Source: Dehalococcoidia bacterium UBA2777
GTDB taxonomy: Bacteria; Chloroflexota; Dehalococcoidia; UBA2247; UBA2777
Direction of reading: 5' to 3'
Length of the DNA: 14,630 bases
NCBI GenBank assembly: GCA_002352365.1
Contig: DEIJ01000040.1
Location: 1 to 14,630 of the forward strand
The first letter of the stretch is position 1. Every line of letters starts with the position of its first letter. Shown here piece by piece: positions 1-6,386 of the stretch. Made by a program: the position numbers and the translations under genes. The notes beneath the pieces are model-generated. The model was not told the DNA's origin. It saw only the letters and a list, made by a program, of their open reading frames with translations, and ran no database searches.

Positions 1-1
1 C

Positions 2-1537
2 AGTAGTTCCTGTATAAGTTTTGATATTCTGGCTGATGCCCAGAGTGTAGACAGCCGACTCATCTGGATAAGCAAAGAGAGGAATGTGGGCTTACCCGAT
101 AGGACAGATGACCCGGTGGATAAAATTGTCGAGGACTTAATTGCTGGAGCGCCTGGGGCGTGGATCAGGGATTGTGAGAAGGCAGGGGAGGTAGCGGTAA
201 AGGCAGCCCAGGGGATAAAGCGAAAGCCGGCAAGTGGCTATCTTCTCTCTGAAGATGAGGCGAAAAAAGAGGCGAAGAAGTGTCGTGAAGACTGCGATCT
301 TTGCTTTAATGTCTGCCCGAATAGTCTGATGATTGGCAGAGGCTTAAGGAAAGTGGCCCAAGAGGGGCTGGGGGCACTCAGCAAGGTAGAGGAAGGGTGT
401 TATTTTTGTGGTAAGTGTGAGGAGGTTTGCCCGGAGAACATCAGGATACTTGATCTGATCATTGCTGCCCAGGGGAAGCGGCAGGCGGATGATAAGTTTG
501 TGATGCGAGCGGGGAGAGGCCCAGCTTCTAAGGATGAGATAGCCAATTCTCAGATCTCTTCTGCGGCGACTGGCCAGATAGTAGGTGGTTTCCCAGGTGT
601 GTTTCATATTCTAGGCTGTGGTGATGCTAAATATCAACAGGATATCAGCTGGATAGCTTTTGAGATGCTCATGCATGGGGCTATTGTGTTCACTGCTGGC
701 TGTGGCGCTGCCGAAATCGCCCGATTTTCTTGGGGGAAATACATCTTCGAGATATTTAGTTCAGAATATCAACCTAGGTGTTTGATAAATCAGGGTGGTT
801 GTTCGGCCTGCGCTCATATCCTTGACCAGGCGCTTAAGCGGCCTCGCTTCAAGAGGGACATCTCCCATTACGCCAATTATGCCGAGATAGTGGCAGATGA
901 TTATCACAATGGTTTCCTCGGCCCGATGTTAATTGTCTGGGGTGCTCTTCCGGAGAGAATGCAAGCTATTGTGGCCGCTTGGGCTCGGGCTGGTATGCCG
1001 GTTATCATTGGCCCAAGTTCAGCATTTGGCTGGAAGCGCTACTTGTTGGGGAACAAATGGGAGTGGGAGAGGTGGTGGGTCTATGATACCTTCGATGGGG
1101 GCAAAAAATATTTCACTGAGCCAGGGCCAAAGCATCTGATTATCCCCGTGGAGACTAAAGAGGAGGTGGTGACTGCAGCATACTTTTTGGTTCGTAAAGC
1201 GGTTGAGGCAAGAGAATCAGCCCAGATGGGCCTGGATGCCTATATAGACTTGTATAATAGAGAGTTTGGTGAGCTGCCCGACGATTGGCAGCTAGTTGTT
1301 AGATCGGAGTGGGAAATACCGGCGACACGCAAGATAGCTATGCTTAAAGTGTTACGGGAAAAGTGGGGGTGGGATATTGAACGGACGAGGATAAATAAGG
1401 CCAGGCATCCGGACGGAAGGATGTTGCTGTTGACAGAGTACACCAAACAATATGGCGGCGCAATAAGTGCCAATGTAACCAGGCTTCCCAGGCTACTTGC
1501 CCAGGATGTAAAAACTTTTAGAAAGAAGGAGGACTAA
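2..1537 (+). CDS. cdhA: Archaeal-type CO dehydrogenase alpha subunit, C-terminal two-thirds (5' truncated by window)
   Basis: Catalytic Ni-Fe subunit that interconverts CO and CO2 in the acetyl-CoA decarbonylase/synthase pathway; cytoplasmic, expected to pair with CdhB. The reading frame is open from base 2, upstream of the first ATG at 86, and the upstream codons match the CdhA family (DILADAQ, then GLPDRTDDPVD), so this is a 5'-partial gene and not one that starts at 86. Counting from the Met at 86, two ferredoxin-like 4Fe-4S motifs are visible: C66-x3-C70-x2-C73-x3-C77-P and C105-x2-C108-x2-C111-x3-C115-P. Next come three Cys motifs that match the CODH C-cluster ligands: ILGCGDA (C178), TAGCGAAE (C206) and QGGCSAC (C239). 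The His and first Cys ligands and the A/B clusters would lie off-window. No internal frameshift is seen. cdhB follows after 3 bp. Family assignment is firm; the archaeal-type label rests on the tandem ferredoxin insert and on the CdhB partner. Confidence 0.93.
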   Translation, partial: SSSCISFDILADAQSVDSRLIWISKERNVGLPDRTDDPVDKIVEDLIAGAPGAWIRDCEKAGEVAVKAAQGIKRKPASGYLLSEDEAKKEAKKCREDCDLCFNVCPNSLMIGRGLRKVAQEGLGALSKVEEGCYFCGKCEEVCPENIRILDLIIAAQGKRQADDKFVMRAGRGPASKDEIANSQISSAATGQIVGGFPGVFHILGCGDAKYQQDISWIAFEMLMHGAIVFTAGCGAAEIARFSWGKYIFEIFSSEYQPRCLINQGGCSACAHILDQALKRPRFKRDISHYANYAEIVADDYHNGFLGPMLIVWGALPERMQAIVAAWARAGMPVIIGPSSAFGWKRYLLGNKWEWERWWVYDTFDGGKKYFTEPGPKHLIIPVETKEEVVTAAYFLVRKAVEARESAQMGLDAYIDLYNREFGELPDDWQLVVRSEWEIPATRKIAMLKVLREKWGWDIERTRINKARHPDGRMLLLTEYTKQYGGAISANVTRLPRLLAQDVKTFRKKED

Positions 1538-1540
1538 GAG

Positions 1541-2020
1541 ATGGCAGTTAAGGAACCCAAGGAGTTAGCAACCTATCTTAAGGGGAAGAAGAATGTGTTG
1601 CTGTTGACTGGTTCGTTATGTGATGAGATTGATTTTGATGATGGTAAGATGCTGTTGGATTATGCAGCGGATATTGCCAAAAAATTGGATGTGCCAGTTG
1701 CTGCTACGGCGAATACGGTGAAGGGATTAAAGGCTCGCGGGGTGACAAATACGGCGAAGAAGCTGGTGGCTGAGATGGTAGACTATATGCGCTGGTCTCC
1801 GTGGCGAGAACCTATAATCAAAGAAAAGCCAGAAGTTTTGGTATTTATTGGCTATCCCCCCGAAGTAGGCAATAGCTTGGCCTCCACGGTGAAAGATGGG
1901 GAGACAGTGGTGCTTGGCCATGTATATGCCGACTACGCCACCTATTCTTTGCATGATTCTCCGTCTTTGCGCCACTATCAGCAACGCTTAGAAGAGCTGG
2001 TTCAAGCTTTGGGGAGTTAA
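1541..2020 (+). CDS. cdhB: CO dehydrogenase/acetyl-CoA synthase epsilon subunit
   Basis: Small accessory subunit of the archaeal-type CODH (alpha2-epsilon2 unit). The family has a Rossmann-like DHS fold, and its exact role (FAD/NAD binding or electron transfer) is unsettled. The 159 residues are close to the usual 160-170. The hydrophobic strand NVLLLTGSLCDE near residues 18-29, the segment VPVAATANTVKG near 51-62 and the strand EVLVFIGYPPEVGNS near 98-112 fit CdhB. The start is well supported: AAGGAGGA inside the end of cdhA sits at good distance from ATG 1541. The stop overlaps the next gene by one base (TAATG), so translational coupling is likely. Acetogenic bacteria with the AcsA type normally lack this subunit, so its presence supports an archaeal-type enzyme here. 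Confidence 0.9.
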   Translation: MAVKEPKELATYLKGKKNVLLLTGSLCDEIDFDDGKMLLDYAADIAKKLDVPVAATANTVKGLKARGVTNTAKKLVAEMVDYMRWSPWREPIIKEKPEVLVFIGYPPEVGNSLASTVKDGETVVLGHVYADYATYSLHDSPSLRHYQQRLEELVQALGS

Positions 2021-2577
2021 TGAAAATGGATAGTAGTCATATAAGGGAGGAGGGGCCGTTCCGCGAGTGGTCGTTTACTCCTGAGGAGCTGCTGGTCCAG
2101 ACTAATGAGTTCCTTCAGCGCGTGGGCTATGAGCTGGAGCCGCCAGCAAATTTTGGCTCTGTTCGCCCCGATTTTCATGCCAAGCGGAAAACGGAGAGGA
2201 TAACTTTTGAAATTGTTGGCATGGTAGCCCGGCACTTGGACGCTGTGCCTGAAAAGTGCGCCGATATTAAGCAGATGAAAGCCAGCCTGGGAGATGCTGC
2301 TGATTATACTATTGCTCTCCCTCCAGTCAATGAGACATTGCTGCTTGAGTTTTTTACCCAGGATCGGGGCAAGTACTATTTTGATATAGAGCGGGAGAAG
2401 ATTTCTATCTGGCTGTGCAACCCCGAAGAGAGGACTGTGTGGTGCTTCCTTGGCGGGCCACGCGATCGGCGCTTTAATCAGCACTTTGTATCGGTTAAAC
2501 TCCCAATGAACTTCGGCGAGATTATCAAGTGGCGGCTGGGCAAAAAGGAATTTGAGCAGCTGATGGAAGAAGAATAA
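2020..2577 (+). CDS. Unrecognised 185-residue protein, possible degenerate restriction-endonuclease-like fold
   Basis: I do not recognise this family. It is soluble, with no signal peptide or membrane segment, and it overlaps the cdhB stop by one base (TAATG), so it is probably co-translated with cdhAB. Residues 19-67 run helix, then GYELE, then RPDFHAKR (P50-D51), then ITFEIVG (E64). This order resembles the D...ExK core of PD-(D/E)xK nucleases, but the lysine expected two residues after E64 is a valine, so nuclease activity is unlikely. DYTIALPP follows at 96-103. The same order appears in the 260-residue protein at 4870. The second half (FDIEREKISIWLCNPEERT) looks beta-rich and has a Cys at 133. 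An assembly, chaperone or regulatory role for CODH or FwdBD is only an inference from position. Confidence 0.8.
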   Translation: MKMDSSHIREEGPFREWSFTPEELLVQTNEFLQRVGYELEPPANFGSVRPDFHAKRKTERITFEIVGMVARHLDAVPEKCADIKQMKASLGDAADYTIALPPVNETLLLEFFTQDRGKYYFDIEREKISIWLCNPEERTVWCFLGGPRDRRFNQHFVSVKLPMNFGEIIKWRLGKKEFEQLMEEE

Positions 2578-2604
2578 CTGGCAAACTCTTTGGAGTGGTG
2601 AGTA

Positions 2605-3840
2605 ATGAGCTTGGTCAAGTTTGTTTGTACTGGTTGTAGTTGTTTATGCGATGATACTGAGATAGAGGTTGAAGGAACTCAAATCAAAAAGATTAACAAT
2701 GCTTGTGTCAGAGGGGCGGCACTACTTTCTGCCGCTGATAATCCCCAGCGGCGCGCCCCCTGTTCGGTGAATGGCCAAGAGACTTCTTTAGCTGAGGCAG
2801 TTGAGGAGGCAAGCCGCTTGCTTCAACAGGCCCCGCGGCGGCTGATATTTGGCCTGGATAATTCCACCTTGGAGGCGCAGGCAGCAGGAATGGAGCTTGC
2901 CCAAGCCCTGGGTGCGGTGATTGATGACAGCTCTTCTTTTTGTCATGGGCCTTTGATCGAGAGCATACTCACTGGTGCTCTCCCCTCTGGCTCGCTTTCT
3001 CAAATCAAGGATACCGCTGACCTATTCATCTATTGGGGGTCTAATGCTCATCAATCACATCCCAGGCACCTTGCCAAGTTTTTTCTCCCCTTCTATACTG
3101 AGCTGGAGGAAGCAGGCTGGGTACAGAAAGCCCAGCTTTGTTGTGTTGAAGTTAGAGATAGTGAGACAAGTTCCGTATGTGAGCCAGTGTTTAAATTACT
3201 GCCGGGGGGAGATAGGGATTTCATCGCTCAAGTACTGAATATAAGCGGGGGTGGTGAAGGAACCCCGGAGGCGAAGACATTCGTTGAGTTAATAAAAAGG
3301 TCCCATTTTGGGGTAATATTTGCTGGCTTGGGCTTAACCTATTCGCTTGATGGGGATTATAGTTTATTTGCTGAGATGGTACAAAAGTTGAGTCAGTGGA
3401 CCCGGTTGGTGGTGATCCCCATGGTGGGACATTTTAATATGCGGGGGTTTAATGAATCGTTATATAAAAAGACCGGCTATATTAATAAGGTGAGCTTCGC
3501 CAGCGGCATCTCTCATGGGGAGGAGTTTGGATTTTTGGAGCAAGTGAGAAGTCACTTGGCCGATTGTGTGTTAGTCATAGGTTCAGATCCCTTCTCGAGT
3601 TTGCCTCACCATGTTTTGAGGGAGCTTGAGGGTGTACCCATCATTTGCTTTGACCCCTTTATCACCCCAACGACTAAGGCTGCCCAGGTAGTGTTTGGAA
3701 CGGCGATCTCCGGTCTAGAAGTTGGTGGTAGAGCGATACGAATGGATGGGGATGAAATACCCCTACCTGTGGCAAAGTCATCTGGTTATCCTAGCGATGA
3801 AGAGATCCTCAAGCGACTGGCAGAAAAGGTGAGCGGATGA
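2605..3840 (+). CDS. fwdB: Formylmethanofuran dehydrogenase subunit B-like molybdenum/tungsten oxidoreductase
   Basis: Catalytic subunit related to FwdB/FmdB, which reduces CO2 to formate at a pterin-bound W or Mo. The N terminus has the 4Fe-4S site C8-x2-C11-x3-C15-D-D with a fourth Cys at C34. SFCHGP (C113-H114) matches the metal-ligand Cys and active-site His of FwdB, and HFNMRGFN (R280) matches its active-site Arg region. The catalytic Cys codon is TGT, so this is the Cys form and not selenocysteine. At 411 residues the length is normal. The start at 2605 follows GGAGTGGTGAG. The stop overlaps fwdD as ATGA. FwdA (formyl transfer to methanofuran) and FwdC do not occur in the window, so free formate may be the product. 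A pseudo-enzyme role like that of FhcB is less likely because the active-site residues remain. Confidence 0.9.
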   Translation: MSLVKFVCTGCSCLCDDTEIEVEGTQIKKINNACVRGAALLSAADNPQRRAPCSVNGQETSLAEAVEEASRLLQQAPRRLIFGLDNSTLEAQAAGMELAQALGAVIDDSSSFCHGPLIESILTGALPSGSLSQIKDTADLFIYWGSNAHQSHPRHLAKFFLPFYTELEEAGWVQKAQLCCVEVRDSETSSVCEPVFKLLPGGDRDFIAQVLNISGGGEGTPEAKTFVELIKRSHFGVIFAGLGLTYSLDGDYSLFAEMVQKLSQWTRLVVIPMVGHFNMRGFNESLYKKTGYINKVSFASGISHGEEFGFLEQVRSHLADCVLVIGSDPFSSLPHHVLRELEGVPIICFDPFITPTTKAAQVVFGTAISGLEVGGRAIRMDGDEIPLPVAKSSGYPSDEEILKRLAEKVSG

Positions 3841-4202
3841 ATCCACCAGTCTCCATTGTTATTGTAACCTACCGTGATGCTCTTCAGAAGGCGGCTGAGA
3901 AAAAGGGGCAAAGCGTGGAAAGTCAAGAGCGTGCCGCAGTGATACGATTATCCCCAGGTGATTTGAAAGCGTTGGGGGTAGAGGAGTATGGTAGGGTCAA
4001 GCTTAGAAGTGATGTTGGCATTGTAGTTGTAGAGGCAAGGCTAGACCGCAGCTCGAAGCCTGGATTCGGTTACATGCCGGTAAGTCGGTATACTAGTGAA
4101 CTAATTAGCTATGATCCCACTAAAGCAAAGTTGCCAAATTTCAAACGAATAGAGGTGCAAGTCGAGCCCAGTGACGAAGATATCACCATCTGGGCTACTT
4201 AA
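3837..4202 (+). CDS. fwdD: Formylmethanofuran dehydrogenase subunit D-like molybdopterin-dinucleotide-binding protein
   Basis: This is the split-off C-terminal pterin-binding domain of molybdopterin oxidoreductases (molydopterin dinucleotide binding domain, double-psi beta-barrel). It would close the cofactor site of FwdB. Seen directly: the segment AAVIRLSPGDLKALGV at residues 33-48 followed by YGRVKLRSDVGIVVVEA, the usual barrel entry where a residue of the LSP-x-DL loop contacts the pterin. PGFGYMPVSRYTSELIS at 75-91 corresponds to the family's conserved P-x-G-x-x-x-x-P turn and cofactor contact. At 121 residues it is slightly short for FwdD but complete. It overlaps the fwdB stop by four bases (ATGA), the classic coupling of two subunits made in equal amounts. 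A 112-bp gap follows. Confidence 0.87.
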   Translation: MNPPVSIVIVTYRDALQKAAEKKGQSVESQERAAVIRLSPGDLKALGVEEYGRVKLRSDVGIVVVEARLDRSSKPGFGYMPVSRYTSELISYDPTKAKLPNFKRIEVQVEPSDEDITIWAT

Positions 4203-4301
4203 GCTCACCCCTTATGAGTGCGAAATCTAAACCAACCCGGTTGAATTTCTAAAAACTTAAAAGGGGCCGCCAAAAAGTTCTACAACCTTTGGGGTTGATT
4301 T

Positions 4302-4307
4302 GGGAGG
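4302..4307 (+). promoter_or_regulatory. Ribosome binding site supporting a TTG start
   Basis: GGGAGG lies 7 nt before a TTG at 4315. The nearest in-frame ATG (4342) has no comparable site, so the TTG is preferred. A small inverted repeat (CAACC 4283-4287 / GGTTG 4293-4297) sits just upstream and could affect access to this site. Confidence 0.55.
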
Positions 4308-4314
4308 TTGGTAA

Positions 4315-4827
4315 TTGCCTAAGAGGCAGCATCTTCTACCAATGCACATATTACGCTTCTTGCCCCGTACTGATTGCAAGCTTTGCGGATGCGTGAGTTG
4401 CTATGCCTTTGCCATAGCTCTGGCATCTAGGGAGAAAACTGTTGACGATTGTCCTGAGCTTCAGACACCAGCTTATCGTGCCGCTTATAAACGGCTAAGC
4501 GAGGACTTCGGGCGAAGGTTGGTTTTTGAAAAGGTCACTGGTCATCTCATAGACGTTGAAAAATGCATTGGTTGTGGGGATTGTGTTGTCTATTGTACCC
4601 GGAGGGTTACACCTACTGCTGCTGACAAACAGCCCCCCCCGATCCGGAAGCGAAGTGACATCTGGATGCGCAAGGCGCTTGGACATACAGCTACAAAGTC
4701 CACCGCTGTGGTGCTGGGAATAGTTGATGGGGTAGTCCAAGTAGTAAACGCAGATATGGATGCCTGTAAAGAATGTAGGGCATGCGAGGACAAATGCCCC
4801 ACTGGTGCTATAGAGTTGCACAGATAA
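4315..4827 (+). CDS. AcsC/RnfB-type Fe-S domain fused to two 4Fe-4S ferredoxin motifs
   Basis: Probably a soluble electron carrier. Residues 13-50 match the Fe-S domain (PF04060 type) found at the N terminus of the corrinoid protein AcsC/CdhE and in RnfB: LPRTDCKLCGCVSC (C21, C24, C29) with the fourth ligand at C46 in DDCPEL. A classical motif C84-x2-C87-x2-C90-x3-C94 follows, with Thr where Pro is usual. A second, C151-x2-C154-x2-C157-x3-C161-P, lies near the C terminus. Residues 97-148 between them carry a basic linker and a beta-rich piece (VVLGIVDGVVQVVN). There is no transmembrane helix, unlike RnfB, and no TIM barrel or corrinoid domain, unlike AcsC. Position directly after fwdBD suggests it feeds electrons to FwdBD or CODH in place of FwdF/FwdG; that is inference. 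A run of eight C at 4633-4640 keeps the frame. Confidence 0.85.
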   Translation: MPKRQHLLPMHILRFLPRTDCKLCGCVSCYAFAIALASREKTVDDCPELQTPAYRAAYKRLSEDFGRRLVFEKVTGHLIDVEKCIGCGDCVVYCTRRVTPTAADKQPPPIRKRSDIWMRKALGHTATKSTAVVLGIVDGVVQVVNADMDACKECRACEDKCPTGAIELHR

Positions 4828-4869
4828 GTAGGCCTTGGAAGGCGGGGTGAGTTCTCTTAGGGGATGATT

Positions 4870-5646
4870 ATGATAACTGTAGCTGAGGTCAATAAAGCTT
4901 TCCTCGACAAGGGGTTACATATTGAGCTGCCATTGCCGGATGATCGTGTAGTAAAAAAAGTGGAGATTTTAGAGAAACGCACCTGGCCTGGCGGTGTCGG
5001 AGTGCTACTAAATGTGAAATTTATTGATGAGCAGGGCCAAGAAGTCTCTGATATCTTCTTCTGTCAAGGGCGAAAGGAGTCTAAGAAGGTAGTTACCGTA
5101 GCTAGCCCGATTAAACCCTTAAAATCAGAGATGCTTCCTCAGCGGGAGCGGCTTACCTTTGAAACTGATGAAGAAGTTAAAGCTTACCTAAAGCTCGCAA
5201 TCAGTCATCTCCTCCAAGATAAAGGTTACCAAGTGGCGGAGCAAAGTGAGGTTGACTTATACTTGGAGAAAGGAGGGAAGGGGTTCTTCATCAACTTGAG
5301 CTGCCGCTGCGATGATGAAGCCTTCAAGAGGATAGAGGAACTTTATGAGTTGCGTGGAAAGTATGGTGGAGACCATGACTATGGACTAGTGGTCCCGGCA
5401 TTCCAAGAATATCTGGGCATCCCGTTACGCTCGCAGGAAGGGTGGGTGCAACGGCATCACGAATGGTTATCAGTACAGCATATCGGAGTCTATGCTGCTG
5501 ATAATCAAGATCCTAACAAGCTTTATTCATTTACCGTATACCCTCAAGCGAGGGAGTTAAGAAGATATTTCATGATCACCTCCCAACAGTGGTCACTGGT
5601 TCGGGCTAAGTTCATTGAACGCAGAAGTGAGCGGAGTACTCTATAG
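4870..5646 (+). CDS. Unrecognised ~258-residue protein with a degenerate restriction-endonuclease-like segment
   Basis: I do not recognise this family. Two ATGs compete, at 4864 and 4870. AGGGG at 4859-4863 touches the first but lies 6 nt from the second, so 4870 is preferred. Counting from 4864, residues 1-95 look beta-rich (VGVLLNVKFIDEQGQEVSDI). Residues 101-147 are a helix, then GYQVAEQSEVDLYLEKGG, then FFINLSC. This closely follows the core order of PD-(D/E)xK nucleases (DLYLEK-GG-hydrophobic strand), but the ExK pair is replaced by N-L-S, so catalysis is not expected. DYGLVVPAF follows at 172. The same order is in the 185-residue protein at 2020, suggesting a shared domain. The C-terminal 80 residues are rich in Arg and aromatic residues. 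No membrane segment is seen. It lies 42 bp after the ferredoxin gene, so it is likely in the same transcription unit. Confidence 0.8.
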   Translation: MITVAEVNKAFLDKGLHIELPLPDDRVVKKVEILEKRTWPGGVGVLLNVKFIDEQGQEVSDIFFCQGRKESKKVVTVASPIKPLKSEMLPQRERLTFETDEEVKAYLKLAISHLLQDKGYQVAEQSEVDLYLEKGGKGFFINLSCRCDDEAFKRIEELYELRGKYGGDHDYGLVVPAFQEYLGIPLRSQEGWVQRHHEWLSVQHIGVYAADNQDPNKLYSFTVYPQARELRRYFMITSQQWSLVRAKFIERRSERSTL

Positions 5647-5700
5647 TTATTGTTTTGCCCCCAAGCTCAGGTAGATTCTGTAATCTTTTTATGAGGTGAT

Positions 5701-6072
5701 ATGGTGGGATGGTATGCCGCTATACCAAGGTTAAGGCTCGGTTTTGCCCTTGCTTTGATAGGGGGAATCATCATACTCCTCTGTGGCATTGTCTTTGTTG
5801 CCATGTCATCTGAGCTGGTGGAGAAACTAGGGGAACAACAATTAGAGGAAGAATTGACTCAGCAGGCACTCTCCACAGTGGGTATCTTAGGAATAGTACT
5901 GGGGATTTTAGTGATAGTGGGGGCAATATTGGCTCGGTATAGAGAGAGGAAAATCCTTGGAGGCATGATGGCCATTATTGGCTCACTTCTGAGCCTGTTC
6001 AGTGGTGGTGGCCTTATTGTAGGCATGCTCCTTGGCATCAGCGGGGGAGCCTTAATACTTGCGGCGAGATGA
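5701..6072 (+). CDS. Small membrane protein with three to four helices, function unknown
   Basis: This 123-residue integral membrane protein has hydrophobic stretches at about residues 12-35 (LRLGFALALIGGIIILLCGI), 59-78, 85-100 and 103-121. An acidic, probably amphipathic segment (ELVEKLGEQQLEEELTQQ) separates the first two, and a basic patch (ARYRERK) at 78-84 would sit at a membrane boundary. It has no clear signal-peptidase site and no catalytic motif that I can see. The start is supported by GAGGTGAT just upstream of ATG 5701. It is 54 bp after the preceding gene and is the last gene before the convergent spacer, so it may end the C1 cluster transcript or be an unrelated passenger. Its composition resembles small glycine-rich DUF membrane proteins, but I cannot name a family. 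Confidence 0.75.
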   Translation: MVGWYAAIPRLRLGFALALIGGIIILLCGIVFVAMSSELVEKLGEQQLEEELTQQALSTVGILGIVLGILVIVGAILARYRERKILGGMMAIIGSLLSLFSGGGLIVGMLLGISGGALILAAR

Positions 6073-6145
6073 GGTGCTACCAATTATAGTCATCCGCAAA
6101 ATTCTTTATAATCCTCCTTGCCGTTGGGGATGTCAAACCCCCCTT

Positions 6146-6170
6146 AGTCCCCCTTTAGAAAAGGGGGACT
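6146..6170. terminator. Perfect 11-bp inverted repeat; bidirectional terminator or dispersed repeat
   Basis: AGTCCCCCTTT (6146-6156) and AAAGGGGGACT (6160-6170) are exact reverse complements around a 3-nt loop (AGA). The site lies 74 bp past the membrane-protein stop and about 217 bp past the - strand gene end. The T tract after it is short on both strands, so it is not a textbook intrinsic terminator. The C-rich lead-in (CCCCCCTTAGTCCCCC) resembles dispersed genomic repeat elements. Confidence 0.5.
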
Positions 6171-6216
6171 TTGTAACGCATTAACAGCACACTATACCTG
6201 GAAAGTGAGCTGATCT

Positions 6217-6238
6217 AGCTCCGGTTTTCCGGGGAGCT
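6217..6238. repeat. Imperfect inverted repeat with TTTT loop
   Basis: AGCTCCGG (6217-6224) pairs with CC-GG-GGAGCT (6229-6238) if two G residues bulge, closing a TTTT loop. It is followed by TCCTCAGGATGAC, a sequence style common in dispersed intergenic repeats. It may be a second weak terminator for the convergent genes or part of a repeat element together with the 6146 hairpin. Confidence 0.35.
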
Positions 6239-6386
6239 TCCTCAGGATGACCGATGGGAATGAGCATCCCCTTTATTTTGTTTTCTTATGTCATCCCTTA
6301 AGCCTGTACTCAATCTCTTTCTCGAATCTCTGATCGCTGGGTTGCTCAATGAGATGTACCTCTTTATCACTAAGATGAATCTCGTC

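Larger units (their letters stand above)
6073..6386. other. Convergent intergenic spacer with two inverted repeats
   Basis: This 314-bp stretch lies between the ends of a + strand and a - strand gene block. It holds the two inverted repeats listed separately and otherwise nothing I can support. On the - strand the frame of the 166-residue gene stays open for 31 codons beyond its TAA stop (6294-6386), a length that can arise by chance. No tRNA or promoter is apparent. Confidence 0.6.

Noticed and set aside
86..1537. cdhA starting at ATG 86
   Set aside because: The frame is open back to base 2 and those codons match CdhA, so the ATG is internal and the gene is cut by the window edge.
2938..2946. 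Selenocysteine at the FwdB active site
   Set aside because: The codon before the CAT of Cys-His is TGT, an ordinary Cys; there is no in-frame TGA.
4633..4640. Run of eight C as a phase-variation or frameshift site
   Set aside because: The frame and the downstream Cys motifs are intact, and a single C8 run in a metabolic gene gives no sign of switching.
6294..6386. 31 open codons after the TAA of the DUF6125-like gene, in the same frame (stop-codon readthrough or nonsense mutation)
   Set aside because: A stretch this long without a stop arises by chance roughly one time in five, and the encoded text shows no recognisable domain.
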